Assembly: GCF_003386095.1 (NCBI RefSeq)
Contig: NZ_QREG01000012.1
Location: forward strand, 122,192-186,191
DNA length: 64,000 nt
Direction of reading: 5' to 3'
DNA from: Marinoscillum furvescens DSM 4134
GTDB taxonomy: Bacteria; Bacteroidota; Bacteroidia; Cytophagales; Cyclobacteriaceae
Below, one piece after another: positions 35,912 to 44,716 of this stretch (the first letter of the stretch is position 1; every line of letters starts with the position of its first letter). The notes beneath the pieces were generated by a model. That model was given only the letters and a program-made list of their open reading frames with translations, was not told where the DNA came from and did not search any database. The translations under genes and the position numbers were made by a program.

Positions 35912-38689
35912 ATGAAAAAATTAGCATATCTCATGGTGCTGCTGTTCAGCACATCCATGTTTGCACAGGAGGAAAGTTTTGACTTTGACCTGTCGCAACT
36001 CGAAATACCCCATAAAAAATACCAGCTAAGCAATGGACTTACCCTAATAGTCCATGAAGACAAAAAAGCACCAATCGTGGCTGTGAATGTCTGGTATCAT
36101 GTTGGGTCTAAAAATGAAAAGTTTGGTAAAACAGGATTTGCGCACTTGTTTGAGCACCTGATGTTCAATGGAAGTGAAAATTTTGATGACGATTACTTTC
36201 AGGCTATGGAGCGAATAGGGGCCACAGACCTGAACGGTACCACCAACTTTGATCGCACCAATTACTTTCAGAATGTGCCTAAATCTGCACTAGACGTAGC
36301 ACTGTGGATGGAGTCTGACCGTATGGGGCATTTCAAGGAGGCCATTTCTCAAGAAAAGCTAGACGAGCAGCGTGGCGTGGTTCAGAATGAAAAGCGTCAG
36401 GGTGAAAACCAACCATATGGCAAGTTCTTCGACTTACTGACTCAGGCATGTTTCCCCGCAGGCCACCCGTATAGCCATACCGTCATTGGGTCTATGGATG
36501 ATCTAAATGCGGCCAATCTCGAAGATGTAAAGCAATGGTTTAACGACTATTATGGAGCAGCAAATGCCGTGGTAGTAGTGGCAGGAGATGTAGACAGTGA
36601 GGAAGTCTACGAAAAAGTTCAGAGCTATTTTGGAGACATACCTGCGGGCCCTCCAGTGACTCACTACCAAACGAACATCGCTAAACGAACTGGTGAAATT
36701 CGTCAGGTACAACAGGATCGGGTGCCTCAGTCTCGTATCTACATGGTGTGGAATGTACCTGAGTGGGGCAATGAAGAATCTTTTAACCTTGATTTTGTAG
36801 CTGGGGCTCTCACTGACGGCAAAAACTCTAGACTGTATAAACGACTCGTATACGATGAGCAGATAGCTACTAGTGTGAGTGCGTCAAATTGGGAAAATGA
36901 AATTGCTGGATTGTTTGTGATACAGGCCAATGTGAAACCCGGTATAGACAATATGGTAGTGGAAAAAGCTATCCGTGAAGAATTAGACAAACTCCTGGCC
37001 GAAGGTCCTACGGCTGGAGAGATGAAACGGATCAAAACAGACTATTTTGCCGGATTTACTCGTGGAATAGAGCGTATCGGTGGGTTCGGAGGTAAGTCCG
37101 ATATCCTGGCAAGAAACGCCGTGTATGGAGGAGATTCAGAGTTTTATAAAGTGCGATTAAAAGGTATGCGTGATGCCACTATTTCAGGAGTAAAGGCTTC
37201 TGCTAATAAATGGCTATCAGATGGAGTCTATGTTTTACATATCAACCCTTTTCCGGAGTACTCCACTACGGGAAAAGATGTGGACCGCAGCAAACTCCCC
37301 GATGTAGGCCCTGCAGCCGAAGTGAAATTTCCGGACCTCCAGCGCGCCACTCTTTCCAATGGGATGAAAGTAGTACTGGCAGAGCGTAAGACTGTACCAT
37401 TGATTGAGTTTAGAATGATCCTGGATGCAGGCTATGCGGCAGATCAGTATGCCAAAGCAGGAACGGCAAACCTCACGCTCAATATGCTGGATGAGGGCAC
37501 CAAGACACGATCGTCTCTCCAGATCAATGAGGAGTTGTCGCTGTTGGGAGCTAACCTCGGCACCGGATCTAACCTGGATCAGTCGTTTGTTTCTATGTCT
37601 GCATTAAAAGCCAATTTTGATCAGTCGTTAGCACTTTTCGCTGATGTGGTCTTAAATCCATCTTTTCCAGAAGCAGACTTTGAGCGTGTGAAAAAACAAC
37701 AGCTGGTAGGCATTCAGAACGAAAAGAAAAGCCCGGTTTCTATGGCATTGCGTACGCTGCCTAAATTTCTCTATGGAGCGTCACATGCCTACGGTAATCC
37801 ACTTACAGGGTCTGGATATGAAGAAACTGTAGCTGAGATTACAAGAGAAGATTTGATGAAATTTTATGATAGCTGGTTTAAGCCTAACAACGCTACTATC
37901 GTAGCTGTAGGGGATATAACATTAGATGAGCTTACTGAGAAATTGAATGATCAGTTTAAAAAGTGGAAAAAAGGTGAAGTACCGACTAAGAACCTATCTA
38001 GTGTAGGGTCTCCAAACAAAAATAAGATCTATGTGATGGATAAACCTGAGGCTTTGCAGTCGGTCATCATTGCTGGCCATCTCACCAATCCATACGGTGA
38101 GGCCAATGAAATAGCTGTCAGCATGATGAATAATATCCTTGGTGGTGAGTTTACTTCCCGTGTAAACATGAACCTTCGGGAAGACAAGGGATGGGCGTAT
38201 GGAGCTTTTACCTTCTTGTATTCAGCCAAAGGCCAACGACCGTTTTTGGCGTATGCTCCAGTGCAAACAGACCAGACAGCACCGTCTATGCAAGAAATCA
38301 TGAAAGAGATCAATGGCTATCTGGGCGATAATCCTGCAACTAACGAGGAGTTTGAGAAAACGCAAAAAAACGAAGTGCTAAGCCTTCCCGGTCAGTGGGA
38401 AACCATGAATGCCGTAGAAAGTTCTATGGCCAACATCGTACGTTATGATCTGGCAGATGACTACTACCAAACGTACGCATCAGAGGTCCGTGGGCTAACA
38501 TTGGATGAGGTGCGATCCACTGCACAGAAGATAATAGATCCTAAGAAAATGACATGGCTGGTGGTAGGGGACTCCAAAAAAATCACAGACGAAATCAAAG
38601 CACTAGGATATGGTGAGGTGATTTTGATCGATAGTGATGGAAACGTGCTTTCGCCTGAAAATCAAGAAATAAAGATGGAAGGCAAATAG
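35912..38689 (+). CDS. M16-family zinc metalloprotease (pitrilysin-like), fused dimer
   Basis: 925 aa with signal peptide ending SMFAQ. Two M16 halves are fused. The first carries the active site H78-x-x-E81-H82 (FAHLFEHLMF), with the third ligand Glu in the VVQNE region. The second half (about 475-900, starting ATLSNGMKVVLAERK) lacks HxxEH and is the usual inactive partner; LREDKGWAYGAF is the conserved R/Y region. Periplasmic peptide degradation is the known role of this family. A strong terminator follows. Upstream gap 35804-35911 has no clear promoter. Confidence 0.95.
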   Translation: MKKLAYLMVLLFSTSMFAQEESFDFDLSQLEIPHKKYQLSNGLTLIVHEDKKAPIVAVNVWYHVGSKNEKFGKTGFAHLFEHLMFNGSENFDDDYFQAMERIGATDLNGTTNFDRTNYFQNVPKSALDVALWMESDRMGHFKEAISQEKLDEQRGVVQNEKRQGENQPYGKFFDLLTQACFPAGHPYSHTVIGSMDDLNAANLEDVKQWFNDYYGAANAVVVVAGDVDSEEVYEKVQSYFGDIPAGPPVTHYQTNIAKRTGEIRQVQQDRVPQSRIYMVWNVPEWGNEESFNLDFVAGALTDGKNSRLYKRLVYDEQIATSVSASNWENEIAGLFVIQANVKPGIDNMVVEKAIREELDKLLAEGPTAGEMKRIKTDYFAGFTRGIERIGGFGGKSDILARNAVYGGDSEFYKVRLKGMRDATISGVKASANKWLSDGVYVLHINPFPEYSTTGKDVDRSKLPDVGPAAEVKFPDLQRATLSNGMKVVLAERKTVPLIEFRMILDAGYAADQYAKAGTANLTLNMLDEGTKTRSSLQINEELSLLGANLGTGSNLDQSFVSMSALKANFDQSLALFADVVLNPSFPEADFERVKKQQLVGIQNEKKSPVSMALRTLPKFLYGASHAYGNPLTGSGYEETVAEITREDLMKFYDSWFKPNNATIVAVGDITLDELTEKLNDQFKKWKKGEVPTKNLSSVGSPNKNKIYVMDKPEALQSVIIAGHLTNPYGEANEIAVSMMNNILGGEFTSRVNMNLREDKGWAYGAFTFLYSAKGQRPFLAYAPVQTDQTAPSMQEIMKEINGYLGDNPATNEEFEKTQKNEVLSLPGQWETMNAVESSMANIVRYDLADDYYQTYASEVRGLTLDEVRSTAQKIIDPKKMTWLVVGDSKKITDEIKALGYGEVILIDSDGNVLSPENQEIKMEGK

Positions 38690-38722
38690 GAGCCGTTCTT
38701 TCATAAACTAAAAACATATTTT

Positions 38723-38758
38723 AACCCTCATCCAGCACGTCTGGATGAGGGTTTTCTT
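38723..38758 (+). terminator. Intrinsic terminator after the M16 protease gene
   Basis: Perfect 13-bp stem (38723-38735 with 38741-38753), a 5-nt loop, then TTTCTTT. The stem is near symmetric with A-rich 5' flank, so it may also work for the opposing lipoprotein gene. Confidence 0.88.
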
Positions 38759-38805
38759 TGCGCAAAGGTCTTTTGATTCCAGCAAAATGGAGGGTGAGGT
38801 TGTGT

Positions 38806-39282
38806 CTACAATGCCACCAAATCCATTTTTACGTCCGAAAATTTGCCATTGAATCCACCACCTTGGGCACTTACCCAGGTGAAAGTGGCTGAGATCAAGC
38901 CATTTTCGCGATCCACTTTCGTAAAGGTCACCACCAGATTTCCGGTCGCAGGGTTGTTAATGTCACCGTTAAAATAAAGTGAGTTGCCAGAGTAATCCTC
39001 ACCTTCGGTAAATCGAAAGGTGTCTACCTGACCATTATTGGCGGTCTTACCAGACCTTATCGGCAACTGGTACCTTTCGGATCCATTCGTGTATTGAAAA
39101 GAAATGAACAAGTTTTCGCGGCTGTCTCCATCAGCGCCATAGGTCTGAGTACTGTAGCTGACGAGCACAGCCTTGAAACAGTCACCATCTACTTGAGCAT
39201 TTTCACCACAGTTTTCATCATCTTCGCATGAGACTAGAGCAAAACAAGCTAAAAGGAAAAGGAGGTTGGTAAATCGTATCAT
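38806..39282 (-). CDS. Small secreted lipoprotein of unknown function
   Basis: 158 aa from the ATG at 39282 (MIRFTNLL). Lipobox LVSC at about residues 16-19. The rest is beta-rich with repeated polar turns (CFKAVLVSYSTQTYG, NLFISFQYTNGSERYQLP, LISATFTWVSAQGGG), resembling DUF6252-type immunoglobulin-like lipoproteins of Bacteroidota. It stands alone between two terminator-like features. The RNA leader folds into a perfect 9-bp hairpin one base before the ATG. Confidence 0.78.
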   Translation of the reverse strand: MIRFTNLLFLLACFALVSCEDDENCGENAQVDGDCFKAVLVSYSTQTYGADGDSRENLFISFQYTNGSERYQLPIRSGKTANNGQVDTFRFTEGEDYSGNSLYFNGDINNPATGNLVVTFTKVDRENGLISATFTWVSAQGGGFNGKFSDVKMDLVAL

Positions 39283-39283
39283 A

Positions 39284-39308
39284 TGCACATTTTTTATTCA
39301 AATGTGCA
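39284..39308. repeat. Perfect 9-bp inverted repeat touching the lipoprotein start codon
   Basis: Arms TGCACATTT (39284-39292) and AAATGTGCA (39300-39308), 7-nt loop. On the transcript it would end one base before the ATG, which could block initiation, or it could be a protein-binding palindrome. No T-run, so not a terminator. Confidence 0.5.
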
Positions 39309-39399
39309 CGTGTTTTAACCCCTATACCATCCTGTGAAAAAGGTAAATTGGTATACCGTAAACCCCTTAGGAGAAGGACTAACAATAGGAAGCGGAGCT

Positions 39400-40215
39400 T
39401 TAAACTCCTTTAGAAATGGTCTCCAGCAAATCAGGAATGATAAAATCCTCATTGAGGCTTGTGGTATGAAACTTAGCAAGCAGCTCATCACTGAGTTTGA
39501 CAAAGTCCTTTGCAGCACTATTGTCTGGGGAGTATTCACTTACTGACTGTCCGATATCATTGGCTTCACCCACTTTTATGGATCTGCTCACCGTGTTTTC
39601 CAAAATCAGCTGACCAAACTTTTGTTTGGCATCATTGAATTTTTCTTGCGAGAGCTTGAGTTGACCATTGAACATATTGAAAAAGATGCCCAGAATATTA
39701 AGTGAGTCGTTGTTGCTGGCCGCTATATAGGTCATAAGCTGTTGAATTCCCGTGATGGAAAAGTTGTCAGCTATGGCCGGTATGAGAATGTTTTGCGAGC
39801 TCCTAATGATCGATTTGACCAATACTCCAAAGTTGGTGGGACAATCCATGATAATGAAATCATAATCGCCTTTTACTTGAGAGATTAAGTCTGAGATGAT
39901 GGAAGAACCGAATGAAATGAATTGGTTGTTAGACTCAAATTCGGTCATTAAAAAATCTCCATGAATTAAATGGAGGTAAGGTGTAATTTCGGTAGGTTCG
40001 AGGTTTAGCGGGTGATCATGTAAAATGTTTTTTACCGCTGAGTATGTAGTCTGCCTCGACCTGGAAATGGAAATCGAATTGGACAAATTGCTCTGTGGGT
40101 CAAAGTCTATAAGAAGAACTTTAAAAGATCTGGACCAGCTGATTCCCAGGTTGATAGCTGTTGTGGTCTTTCCTACACCTCCTTTGAAATTGTAAATTGC
40201 TATGGAATGAGACAT
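39400..40215 (-). CDS. Orphan ParA/Soj-family ATPase
   Basis: 271 aa. Deviant Walker A KGGVGKTTTA at residues about 11-20, Walker A' VLLIDFDPQ, Walker B FIIMDCP. The helix-rich C-terminus is unlike MinD (no amphipathic membrane tail), so ParA/Soj. Such ATPases position DNA or protein cargo. No ParB-like gene is in the window, so it is either an orphan chromosomal ParA or a cargo-positioning homologue. A 16-bp perfect palindrome lies 15 bp upstream of its ATG, with a larger inverted repeat behind it. Confidence 0.92.
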   Translation of the reverse strand: MSHSIAIYNFKGGVGKTTTAINLGISWSRSFKVLLIDFDPQSNLSNSISISRSRQTTYSAVKNILHDHPLNLEPTEITPYLHLIHGDFLMTEFESNNQFISFGSSIISDLISQVKGDYDFIIMDCPTNFGVLVKSIIRSSQNILIPAIADNFSITGIQQLMTYIAASNNDSLNILGIFFNMFNGQLKLSQEKFNDAKQKFGQLILENTVSRSIKVGEANDIGQSVSEYSPDNSAAKDFVKLSDELLAKFHTTSLNEDFIIPDLLETISKGV

Positions 40216-40229
40216 GCTGGTTGAAAAAT

Positions 40230-40245
40230 TTTAACTTAAGTTAAA
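40230..40245. promoter_or_regulatory. 16-bp perfect palindrome upstream of parA
   Basis: TTTAACTTAAGTTAAA, fully self-complementary, centred 22 bp before the parA ATG. Position suits an autoregulatory operator. Confidence 0.45.
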
Positions 40246-40260
40246 CAATCCCCGCAATAG

Positions 40261-40328
40261 TCCGAATAAAAGTAGCTGATAAATGAATAATCCTATTTTT
40301 TAATAGATGAATCCAGCATTTATTCGGA
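40261..40328. repeat. 68-bp element with perfect 10-bp terminal inverted repeats
   Basis: TCCGAATAAA (40261-40270) and TTTATTCGGA (40319-40328). Inside is a second pairing GCTG/CAGC and a central CTATT-TTTT-AATAG hairpin, so the whole element can fold into one long stem. It lies in the 208-bp gap upstream of parA, which is otherwise AT-rich and without a recognisable -7 element. Could be a centromere-like site, RNA structure or small repeat unit. Confidence 0.45.
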
Positions 40329-40423
40329 TAAACTAGCTTTCAATTTTGCTCACCTTCGGTTGTGTTTATGGGGTCATTTATCTGTTTAGTGTTCAGCAAA
40401 GATTCCATGACAAATCACGGAGA

Positions 40424-41044
40424 TCATTCGCTTGATTGGACTTCCACGGGTGTCACGCTTGCTATCTCACTGATTAAGTACTTACGCCCTGAAGCAATTT
40501 GAAGGCAAACGCTTCTTGTTCTTTTCTTTTCCAGCTTTTGATATGTCTGATTGTTAAACTCAAATGTGGCGCCCAATTGGAGCTGACTCAGAGGGATTGT
40601 TTCTGAAGGGCCGTCAAACTGCCGCAATACATTGTATAAGACAGGGTCTGAACAACTGGCGGCCTTTGGGTTTTTAAAGTAATTGGTGAGTGCTACGAGG
40701 ACTGGCTTTGGAAAGGTCTTTTCGTTAAGTACCGGTTTGGCTACTCTTACAAAATTGGCTTTCCATTCTTTGCCATGTGGCGCCACTTTTCTCCCATATT
40801 CCTCAAAGGTGATGAGATGTGCTACTTCGTGAAGGTAGGTAACCAAAAACGCATACGGATTCAGGTCATTGTTGATGGTGATTGTATGCTTTTTGGTCTT
40901 GTAAGCGAAGCGGTAGTCACCTAGCTTGGTTTGTCGGCTTTTTTTGATCTTAAACTCAAACCCAAAGTGTGTCCAGAGCTCGTAGCAATAGGCTGCTGCT
41001 GGCTCGGGGACAAATCTTCGGAAGACCTCCTGGTACTGTTGCAC
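40424..41044 (-). CDS. SprT-like zinc metalloprotease-fold protein
   Basis: 206 aa. HEVAH at about residues 67-71 and a third ligand in PHGKEWKANF form the SprT/Spartan-type zinc site. Eukaryotic Spartan cleaves DNA-protein crosslinks; bacterial SprT-like proteins are little studied. No C-terminal zinc ribbon with CxxC pairs is evident, although short Cys motifs occur. Cytosolic. It lies 13 bp downstream of der and probably shares its promoter. Confidence 0.9.
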   Translation of the reverse strand: MQQYQEVFRRFVPEPAAAYCYELWTHFGFEFKIKKSRQTKLGDYRFAYKTKKHTITINNDLNPYAFLVTYLHEVAHLITFEEYGRKVAPHGKEWKANFVRVAKPVLNEKTFPKPVLVALTNYFKNPKAASCSDPVLYNVLRQFDGPSETIPLSQLQLGATFEFNNQTYQKLEKKRTRSVCLQIASGRKYLISEIASVTPVEVQSSE

Positions 41045-41057
41045 GCCAGACGAGAAC

Positions 41058-42368
41058 TTATTTTTGTTTAAACACCAATTTTACCGGCACTCCTTCAAAC
41101 CCAAAATGTTCGCGCACCTTATTGAGTAAGAATCGCTCATAGGCTTCTCTGATGTCTTTGGGATGATTGCAGAAAAAAGCAAACGTAGGTGCCTTAGTAG
41201 AAAGCTGCGTGATGTATTTGATTTTGATATGTTTCCCTCGAACTGATGGTGGAGGATAGTTTTCGATTTCTTTACCTATTTTCAAATTGAGCTGGGAAGT
41301 AGGAATCTTAAGTTTGATGTTTTCCGCTACCTGCAGTGCCAATTCAATCGTTTTGAAAATCCGCTGTTTGTTCATTACACTGGTAAACACCACCGGGATG
41401 TAGGAGAGGGGGCCAAGTTTTTCGGCAATATGCTTTTGGTATTCAGCAGCAGAGTTCGTGTCTTTTTGCCAGAGATCCCATTTATTGACCATGATCACAC
41501 AGCCTTTGCGGTATTTGTGCGCCAAATTGATGATGTTGAGGTCTTGTGCCTCCAGTCCATTTTGGGCGTCTAGCACCACAATACACACATCAGAGTTTTG
41601 CAGGGCCTGTATAGCTCGAAGTACCGAATAAAATTCAATGTCCTCCTTTACTTTGGCTTTTTTGCGTATTCCCGCAGTGTCAGTAAGTATAAAATCTTTT
41701 TCAAACAGGTTGTAGCGGGTATCAAGAGCATCTCTTGTAGTTCCAGCAATGTTCGTGACAATCGAACGATCCTTGCCTAGTAGCGCATTCAGGAATGACG
41801 ACTTACCTACATTAGGTCTGCCTACTATGGCGATACGCGGTACTGTATTTTCTTCTTCATCCTCCGGCTCATCTTCGAAGTGATTTACCACTTCATCTAG
41901 CAAATCTCCAGTACCACTGCCATTTACAGATGCCACCGGGAAGATCTGATCCGATATGCCCAACTGATAAAATTCGTTGGCCATGTACATTTTTTCAGTA
42001 TTGTCCGCTTTATTGGCAACAATCAATACCGGTTTTTTGAGTTCCCGAACCACATTAGCAAAATCCTGATCCAGACCATGCAGGCCAGTATGACAATCCA
42101 CCATAAACAAGATTACATTCGCTTCACCAAGCGCTTCTTTCACCTGTTTGCGGATTTCGCCTTCAAAGATATCTTCCGACCCCTCTACGTATCCTCCGGT
42201 ATCGATCACGGTAAATTGCTTTCCATTCCATTCCGCGTATCCGTAATGGCGATCTCTGGTCACGCCACTCTCATTGTCCATGATTGCTTGTTTGCGCTCA
42301 ATCAATCTATTGAAAAGGGTGGATTTGCCGACGTTCGGTCTTCCTACTATTGCTACTATGTTTGCCAT
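41058..42368 (-). CDS. der: Ribosome biogenesis GTPase Der
   Basis: 436 aa from the ATG at 42368 (MANIVAIVG); 32 extra in-frame codons upstream are not conserved-looking and run past the promoter. Two tandem GTPase domains, each with P-loop GRPNVGKS (about residues 8-15 and 182-189), DTGGY and DTAGI switch II motifs, NKAD and NKWD specificity motifs. The C-terminal KH-like domain binds 50S rRNA. Essential for 50S assembly. Confidence 0.97.
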   Translation of the reverse strand: MANIVAIVGRPNVGKSTLFNRLIERKQAIMDNESGVTRDRHYGYAEWNGKQFTVIDTGGYVEGSEDIFEGEIRKQVKEALGEANVILFMVDCHTGLHGLDQDFANVVRELKKPVLIVANKADNTEKMYMANEFYQLGISDQIFPVASVNGSGTGDLLDEVVNHFEDEPEDEEENTVPRIAIVGRPNVGKSSFLNALLGKDRSIVTNIAGTTRDALDTRYNLFEKDFILTDTAGIRKKAKVKEDIEFYSVLRAIQALQNSDVCIVVLDAQNGLEAQDLNIINLAHKYRKGCVIMVNKWDLWQKDTNSAAEYQKHIAEKLGPLSYIPVVFTSVMNKQRIFKTIELALQVAENIKLKIPTSQLNLKIGKEIENYPPPSVRGKHIKIKYITQLSTKAPTFAFFCNHPKDIREAYERFLLNKVREHFGFEGVPVKLVFKQK

Positions 42369-42375
42369 GGTGGCG

Positions 42376-42383
42376 CAAAGGTA
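42376..42383 (-). promoter_or_regulatory. -7 promoter element (TACCTTTG) right at the der start
   Basis: Exact TAnnTTTG, then CGC, ending 7 nt before the der ATG on the minus strand. If used, the message would be leaderless or nearly so. No clear -33 TTG. Confidence 0.45.
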
Positions 42384-42605
42384 GCGCTTTTCATGTGTTT
42401 GGTTGCCGTTTTTTACAGGCCTCGTAGCAATCCTTCTAAACTTTCGATCGGGCGCCAAATCCACTGTATGCAGTAGGGTTGAATAGCTTCTGCTTTTATC
42501 TAAAGGAGGTCAATTTTCCATACAATCACTGGTTGGTGTAAATCTGTACGATTGGTATACTCTTTTTGAATCATTAGAAAATGTCCTCGGTCTAATTTGG
42601 GACAT

Positions 42606-42621
42606 GGTTTTGCGCAAAACC
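42606..42621. promoter_or_regulatory. 16-bp perfect palindrome upstream of the beta-helix/CBM3 gene
   Basis: GGTTTTGCGCAAAACC, fully self-complementary, ending 31 bp before the ATG. Candidate operator, possibly overlapping a weak promoter (TGGTTTTG is one base off TAnnTTTG). The rest of the 284-bp gap 42369-42652 has no other clear signal. Confidence 0.45.
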
Positions 42622-42652
42622 TAAACCTAATTAGTTACTAAAACCTATAACG

Positions 42653-44695
42653 ATGAAAAAGAAAGAAATACTTCTACTTTGCACGTTGATTTTGGCCCTT
42701 GGTGCCAATGCCACCGTGTACAATTGCAGCTCAGTTGCGGACATTCATAATGCCTTAGCCAATGCTGTAGCCGGAGATGAAATTGTGATTTCGGCAGGTA
42801 CATACACTTCTACAGGATCTGTAAATGCCGCTTATTATTATGGAGGGGCAAACGGTACCGCGAGCAACCCGATAACCATTCGCAGTGCCTCTGCCAGCAA
42901 CAAAGCTGTCTTAAAAGGCAATTCGCTGAGTAGTAAAACGGTGCTGCGTATAGAAGGTGATTACTGGATCGTAAAGGATCTGGAAATTACGTATGGGCAA
43001 AAAGGGCTGGTATTTGATAACTCAAATCACAGCCAGGCCATCAACTGTACCATACACCACTTTGGTAATGAAGCAGTGCACGTGCGGGATGGTTCGGATT
43101 ATGTAACCATAGATGGCTGTACCATTTACAATACCGGAAACGTGAATGCTGGCTTTGGCGAAGGGATTTACGTGGGTACAGACAAGGGGTCATGGAGTTC
43201 TTATGATCCCTATTGCAATTACACAGTAGTGAAAAACTGCTCCATTGGTCCAAACGTACGTGCCGAGGCATTTGATATCAAAGAAGGTACACAAGAAACT
43301 ACAGTAGAGTACAATACAGTAGATGGAGCAGGCATTTCGGGAAGCAACTATGCGGATTCATTCATGGATTTGAAAGGGGTTCGTATTTATATCAGAAACA
43401 ACACTTTCAACCAAAATGGAGAAAGCATCATCACCAAAGGAATTGCAGCTATAGACCGTGGCGTAGCGTATTCTAGCTATGAGCACGCCATTCATGACAA
43501 TGTTTTCAATATGGATGGTGCATCTGATAATATTGTAGAGGCCTACAGTGGGACTTCTGATGTGCATGCCTGGAACAACACCCGAAACCCATCTGGCGAT
43601 ATGTACAACTCCAGAGTGTCCACTACTTCATGCCCATCCTGGTATGCCAACTGTGGTAGTGGTGGAGGAAGCAATCAGGCTCCCAGTGTGAGTGTTACTG
43701 CACCCTCCAATGGCGCCACTTATACAGATGGAGATAATGTCACTATAACGGCTTCAGCCAGTGATAGCGATGGTACGATAAGCTCCGTTGAGTTTTATCA
43801 GGGAAGCACATTATTGGGTACCGATACCAGTAGTCCTTATAGCTATACCTGGAGCAATGTATCGGCAGGATCCTATAGCATTACAGCAAAAGCTACTGAT
43901 AACGATGGTGCCAGCACTACTTCGTCTAGCGTGTCGATAACGGTAAATACAGCAGGAGGTGGGGGAGGATCCGGCTCTGGTGACCTCAGTATCGAGTACG
44001 AATGTGGAGATACCAATACCGGAAATAATAAAATCAAACCCTACGTGCGCATTGTGAATGATGGTGGTACTTCTGTTAATTATTCGGACCTGGAAGTTCG
44101 TTACTATTTCACCATGGAAGGTAGCTCATCGCCTACATTTACCTGCGATTATGCTGCATTAGGAACCTCCAATGTCAATGGGGCTTTCGTCAATACCGGC
44201 GGTTCCGATTACTACCTCAAAGTAACATTCGATAGTGGCTCGGGGAGTTTGTCTGCCAATGACGACTCAGGCAATATCAAGTTGAGAATCAACAAGAGTG
44301 ACTGGTCAAATCACGACGAAACGAATGATTACTCCTTTGATGGTAGTATATCCAGCTATCAGAGCTATGACAAGATCACTTTATATCAGAATGGTACTCT
44401 GGTTTGGGGTACGGCTCTATCGGGTGGCTCCAGACTTCTAGAGGTTGCAAGGAATGATGTGATTGACCTTAAAATGTATCCAAACCCCGTTTCTAGTCAG
44501 TTGATCATTCACGTATCAGATGATTGGGCAGGAGGAGAAATGCAAATAGTTGATGTGGCAGGGAATACTTTGTCGACTAGAAATGTTAGTGCTGGAACAT
44601 TAAAGATGAACGTAGACGATTATAGTTCTGGTGTTTACTTATTGAAAATAAGAAAGCAGGAATCAGTAATTGTCAAGCGTTTCGTAGTGGAGTAA
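42653..44695 (+). CDS. T9SS-secreted right-handed beta-helix protein with CBM3, candidate polysaccharide lyase
   Basis: 680 aa. Signal peptide ends NATVYN at about 20. Residues about 22-335 form a right-handed parallel beta-helix as in pectate lyases: repeated I-I-N-T/ YVTIDGCTIYNTGN, VVKNCSIG, VRIYIRNNTFNQNG. An immunoglobulin-like Big/PKD module (about 345-430: APSVSVTAPSNGATYTDGD) and a family 3 carbohydrate-binding module (about 445-590: LSIEYECGDT, KPYVRIVNDGG, ITLYQNGTLVWG) follow, then a T9SS type A sorting domain (MYPNPVSSQLIIHV). The enzyme activity is inferred from the fold; catalytic residues cannot be assigned. Secreted, acting on plant or algal wall polysaccharide. Confidence 0.9.
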   Translation: MKKKEILLLCTLILALGANATVYNCSSVADIHNALANAVAGDEIVISAGTYTSTGSVNAAYYYGGANGTASNPITIRSASASNKAVLKGNSLSSKTVLRIEGDYWIVKDLEITYGQKGLVFDNSNHSQAINCTIHHFGNEAVHVRDGSDYVTIDGCTIYNTGNVNAGFGEGIYVGTDKGSWSSYDPYCNYTVVKNCSIGPNVRAEAFDIKEGTQETTVEYNTVDGAGISGSNYADSFMDLKGVRIYIRNNTFNQNGESIITKGIAAIDRGVAYSSYEHAIHDNVFNMDGASDNIVEAYSGTSDVHAWNNTRNPSGDMYNSRVSTTSCPSWYANCGSGGGSNQAPSVSVTAPSNGATYTDGDNVTITASASDSDGTISSVEFYQGSTLLGTDTSSPYSYTWSNVSAGSYSITAKATDNDGASTTSSSVSITVNTAGGGGGSGSGDLSIEYECGDTNTGNNKIKPYVRIVNDGGTSVNYSDLEVRYYFTMEGSSSPTFTCDYAALGTSNVNGAFVNTGGSDYYLKVTFDSGSGSLSANDDSGNIKLRINKSDWSNHDETNDYSFDGSISSYQSYDKITLYQNGTLVWGTALSGGSRLLEVARNDVIDLKMYPNPVSSQLIIHVSDDWAGGEMQIVDVAGNTLSTRNVSAGTLKMNVDDYSSGVYLLKIRKQESVIVKRFVVE

Positions 44696-44716
44696 ATGTG
44701 CATTTTTTAAAGAACT

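Noticed and set aside
38756..38767. 12-bp palindrome CTTTGCGCAAAG after the M16 terminator
   Set aside because: It lies between two convergent gene ends, so it has no promoter to control; the similar TTTGCGC strings at other sites are probably the -7 element plus start context.
39400..40215. ParA gene as evidence for an integrated plasmid
   Set aside because: No ParB, replication or conjugation genes nearby; chromosomal orphan ParA genes are common in Bacteroidota.
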